A stretch of 64,000 nt of DNA, taken from Prototheca cutis (Eukaryota; Chlorophyta; Trebouxiophyceae; Chlorellales; Chlorellaceae). A program made the position numbers and the translations under genes. This document shows positions 61,644-64,000 of the stretch, piece after piece; the first letter of the stretch is position 1, and the number at the start of each line of letters is the position of its first letter. Location of the stretch: the NCBI GenBank assembly GCA_002897115.2, contig BCIH01000001.1, forward strand, positions 60,551 to 124,550, written 5' to 3'. Below the pieces are notes generated by a model that saw only the letters and a list, made by a program, of their open reading frames with translations, was not told where the DNA came from and did not search any database.

Positions 61644-63998
61644 CTAGCGCCCTGCCGATTCCGCTGCGGCCGAGATGTTCCCTCTGGTGAAGTTGACGCC
61701 ATCTTGGGACACCGACCTCCCCAGCTCGACCGTGGGCGGTCGCGGTGGCGGCGGCGGCGGCGGCGCGCCCGGCAGCAACGTCTGCACCAGGCTCGTCACC
61801 GAGTTGGTACTCTTCCGCACGGGACCAGAGTATGGGCCCTGTGTTTGAGTTTGCTCGGTAGCATGTGAATGAATGAATGAATGGACAGCTATGACGCTCC
61901 CTCCCCTCCCAGCCCAGGTGCAGGGCACCAGGCATTCAGGGTACGTGGCATCACTCCGCCGCTGCCCTGTCCCGCCAGTCACCAGCACCCACTGGCCCCA
62001 ACACACACACACACACACACTCCCCACCTGCTCGGCGGCCCATGCGACGTTTGCCAGCGTGCGGAAGGAGCGGACGCGGTGGAACGAGATGGAATTGGAA
62101 TTGTGATTGTTAAAAAATTCGGGCAGCGCATCCGAAGGATCCGTGGACCACGGCGAAAAGGAAGCCCGCGACACCACCAGCAAGTCCTCCCCTGCATTTG
62201 ATTTTTTTTGTTTATGGAGCTGGCTGGTCGGTTGATGACGTGCTCACCAACCAGCCAACAACACACAAAGAGACCATGCCACAGAAAAAGCCAAGAGCGC
62301 ACCACCTCGTCTCACCGTCGACGACCATGTGCGGGTAGGCAAAATGCCGTCCCAGCTTGATGTGGTAGTCGATGACCCCCGCATCCATCCAGTCCACTAG
62401 GTTTGGCGAGTAATACAAGACCAGCGTGCTGCGGTCCACCTCGCACTTGCTGAACGGCGTGATGTGGAGGTTTGGCTGCGTGGAGCTGCTCTTCTGCGGC
62501 TGGCGCCACGCGCGCACGCTGTCGCGGTTGGCGTTGCTGGCCATCCAGTACAGGTCTGTGGCGTTGTCGTACAGAATGGCTGGGTGGCCCACCGCCAGGC
62601 CCGGGATGTTGGTGTACCGCAGGAACCGGGACTTTAGTCCAGAGGCCCCCATGTCGCGGTCGTCAAACTCCACCAGCGCAGCCAGGTCACACATGAGGTC
62701 GTTGTTGACACGCATGATGGACAGCAGCGTCCCCGGGCCGCCGTGCCGGTCCTGCAGCCGCGTCACCACGCCCTCCATCCAGTACAGGCTGCCAAACCCG
62801 GCCTCAAATGCCTGCTGGTTGTCGTGGATGGCCTCCAGGGGCCGACCCACGATGCCCTCCTGCACCCCACGGTCTGGCCGGAACGCCACGTCAAACAGCA
62901 TCCGCATCTCGTTGGCATAGACAGAAGCGGGGTTTCCCAGTGGATCACTAAAGCTCCAGGCTTCGGGTTTTGTCAGGTCTGCCGTCTCGTCCGCGCTCAT
63001 GGCCATGGCCACCCAGTCAACGCCGCCGTAAACGTTTGACCCCGACCCGGGCGAGACGGTTTGGCCCGTTACCAAAGTCACGGGACTCGAAGCCCAGTAG
63101 TGATTGAATCGCTCCAGCCGCACCGTCAGCACCCTTCTGTCTGCGTCCTTGGCCAGGATGCGGAAGAAGAACGCGTCGTGTGCGGCAGGCGGCGAACCTT
63201 CAGCGGCCGTTGCATTAGCCGTCGGTTGTGCAGATACCAGGGTAAAAGGGACAAAGCCCGCCACGTCCTCGACGGGCAGCTCCAGCACGGGCGAGTGCTG
63301 CCAGGACGGCGATCCGGGACCGCCCCGGAAGGGCAGCGTCACGGGTTCCCGCAGCTTGGTCGCCACGACGGGGCTGGCCATGGACGGGATCATCTCAAAG
63401 GTCTTGGTCACGCGACCCCGGGAGACGTCCACACCCGTGTTCGCGGCCACCACACTCCAGCCTTGCGAGACGCGCACGGGCGCAGACCACGCCGCGCCGT
63501 TGTCGTCCAGCATCCGCGACACCACCAGATTGTTGTCGGTCCGGAAATGATGCTCTGTGCCAATCACGTACACCCCGCTCTTGCACTGGAACACCTGTCG
63601 CAACAACGTAGTTGGTTGCTTGTTTCGCTGTTCGTGTAAAGAAACAAATTATGTAATCACTATCAACCTACCCACTCCCATAAACACACACACCAGGATC
63701 CCGTCCATACCTGGGGCCAGTTCATGGGCCCGAGCGTGCCGATTTGGTTCCAGGAAGCGCCGCTGTTGTCCGAGGCAAAGACCAGCTTGACCAGGGCATC
63801 GTTGGTGTCGCCCCACACTACCGACCGCTCCAGTACTACAAGCAGGCGGCCCGAGGGCAGCTTGGTGACAGAGGGGGAGGCGGTGTAGTTCCCAGCATCC
63901 GTCACTCGGGTCACCGCTGTGCCGCGGTCGGCGACACGGTCCATGGGACTGAACCGAGCCTGCCGCTTGGCCAGCTCCGACTGCAGCTGCTTGGTCAT
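61644..63998 (-). CDS. BNR/sialidase-like beta-propeller protein (5' end may lie outside window)
   Basis: Four exons join in phase: 63998-63711, 63594-62316, 62191-62028 and 61838-61644. The protein shows repeated exo-sialidase-type features: GNYTASPSVTKLPSGRLLVVLE, FASDNSGASW (an Asp-box-like SxDxGxxW), YVIGTEHHFRTDNNLVVSRM, RYTNIPGLAVGHPAILYD, LYYSPNLVDWMDAGVIDY and EDLLVVSRASF, which are typical of a five/six-bladed propeller glycosidase or lectin. An Ala/Pro-rich segment (GAPPPPPPP) comes before the end SQDGVNFTRGN. The first ATG near the window edge may not be the true start, since no signal peptide is visible. Substrate unknown; sialidase activity should not be assumed. Confidence 0.72.
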
Positions 63999-64000
63999 GA

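Overview
This is GC-rich nuclear DNA from a eukaryote. About twenty genes lie close together on both strands, most of them broken by short introns with clear GT...AG borders. I joined exons by hand wherever family conservation and reading phase agreed. The organism is probably a photosynthetic, ciliated unicell (an alga in the broad sense). It has a chloroplast-type pyruvate dehydrogenase E1-alpha with an Ala/Ser/Arg-rich N-terminal extension, the ciliary inner-junction protein PACRG, a calcium-dependent protein kinase and a multi-FKBP/TPR immunophilin. I cannot tell green alga, glaucophyte, haptophyte and cryptophyte apart from this window. Introns are rich in poly-C, poly-G, C-then-A compound tracts and GT repeats. 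There is one 425-base assembly gap (44396-44820).

Layout: tail exon of an unknown gene (35-126, +); PACRG (347-1388, -); NEK-like kinase (2484-5239, +); CDPK (6681-about 9369, -); NAT10/Kre33 RNA cytidine acetyltransferase (10976-15619, +); SET/SMYD-like methyltransferase (15963-17295, -); three-FKBP + TPR immunophilin (17604-19932, +); YdiF/Pct-type CoA-transferase (20258-22616, -); MORN + filamin-repeat protein (23181-26715, -); mobile-element copy A (about 27114-28945, -); a 1,894-residue low-complexity/coiled-coil protein (29167-35524, +); SEN1/senataxin-type helicase (35740-about 41852, -); PLAC8-family protein (42629-45322, +); mobile-element copy B (about 45637-46768, +); alpha/beta hydrolase (47422-50115, +); CIAO2/MIP18 (50876-51823, +); plastid PDH E1-alpha (52768-54304, -); NAD kinase (54651-about 56516, -); DBP3-type DEAD-box helicase (57076-59411, +); small coiled-coil protein (59798-60615, -); BNR/sialidase-like protein running toward the window edge (61644-63998, -).

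Most genes are housekeeping: ribosome biogenesis and rRNA/tRNA acetylation (NAT10, DBP3), RNA/DNA helicase (SEN1-like), Fe-S assembly (CIAO2), plastid acetyl-CoA supply (PDH), NADP supply (NAD kinase), cilia (PACRG). Neighbours are often divergent with short shared upstream regions or convergent with short tails.

The most interesting feature is a pair of related mobile-element copies in opposite orientation. Both end in a TnpB/Fanzor-like C-terminus (second zinc-finger CxxC plus an NRDVN RuvC-III motif). By hand alignment their last 117 bp, which run across the stop codon into non-coding DNA, are identical, while the coding sequence just upstream has diverged by roughly a fifth. That pattern suggests a selected RNA at the 3' end (an omega-RNA-like guide scaffold) of a eukaryotic OMEGA/Fanzor system, here in truncated or decayed copies. 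A second theme is in-frame GC-AG introns, which I infer in NAT10, DBP3 and the Fanzor-like gene.
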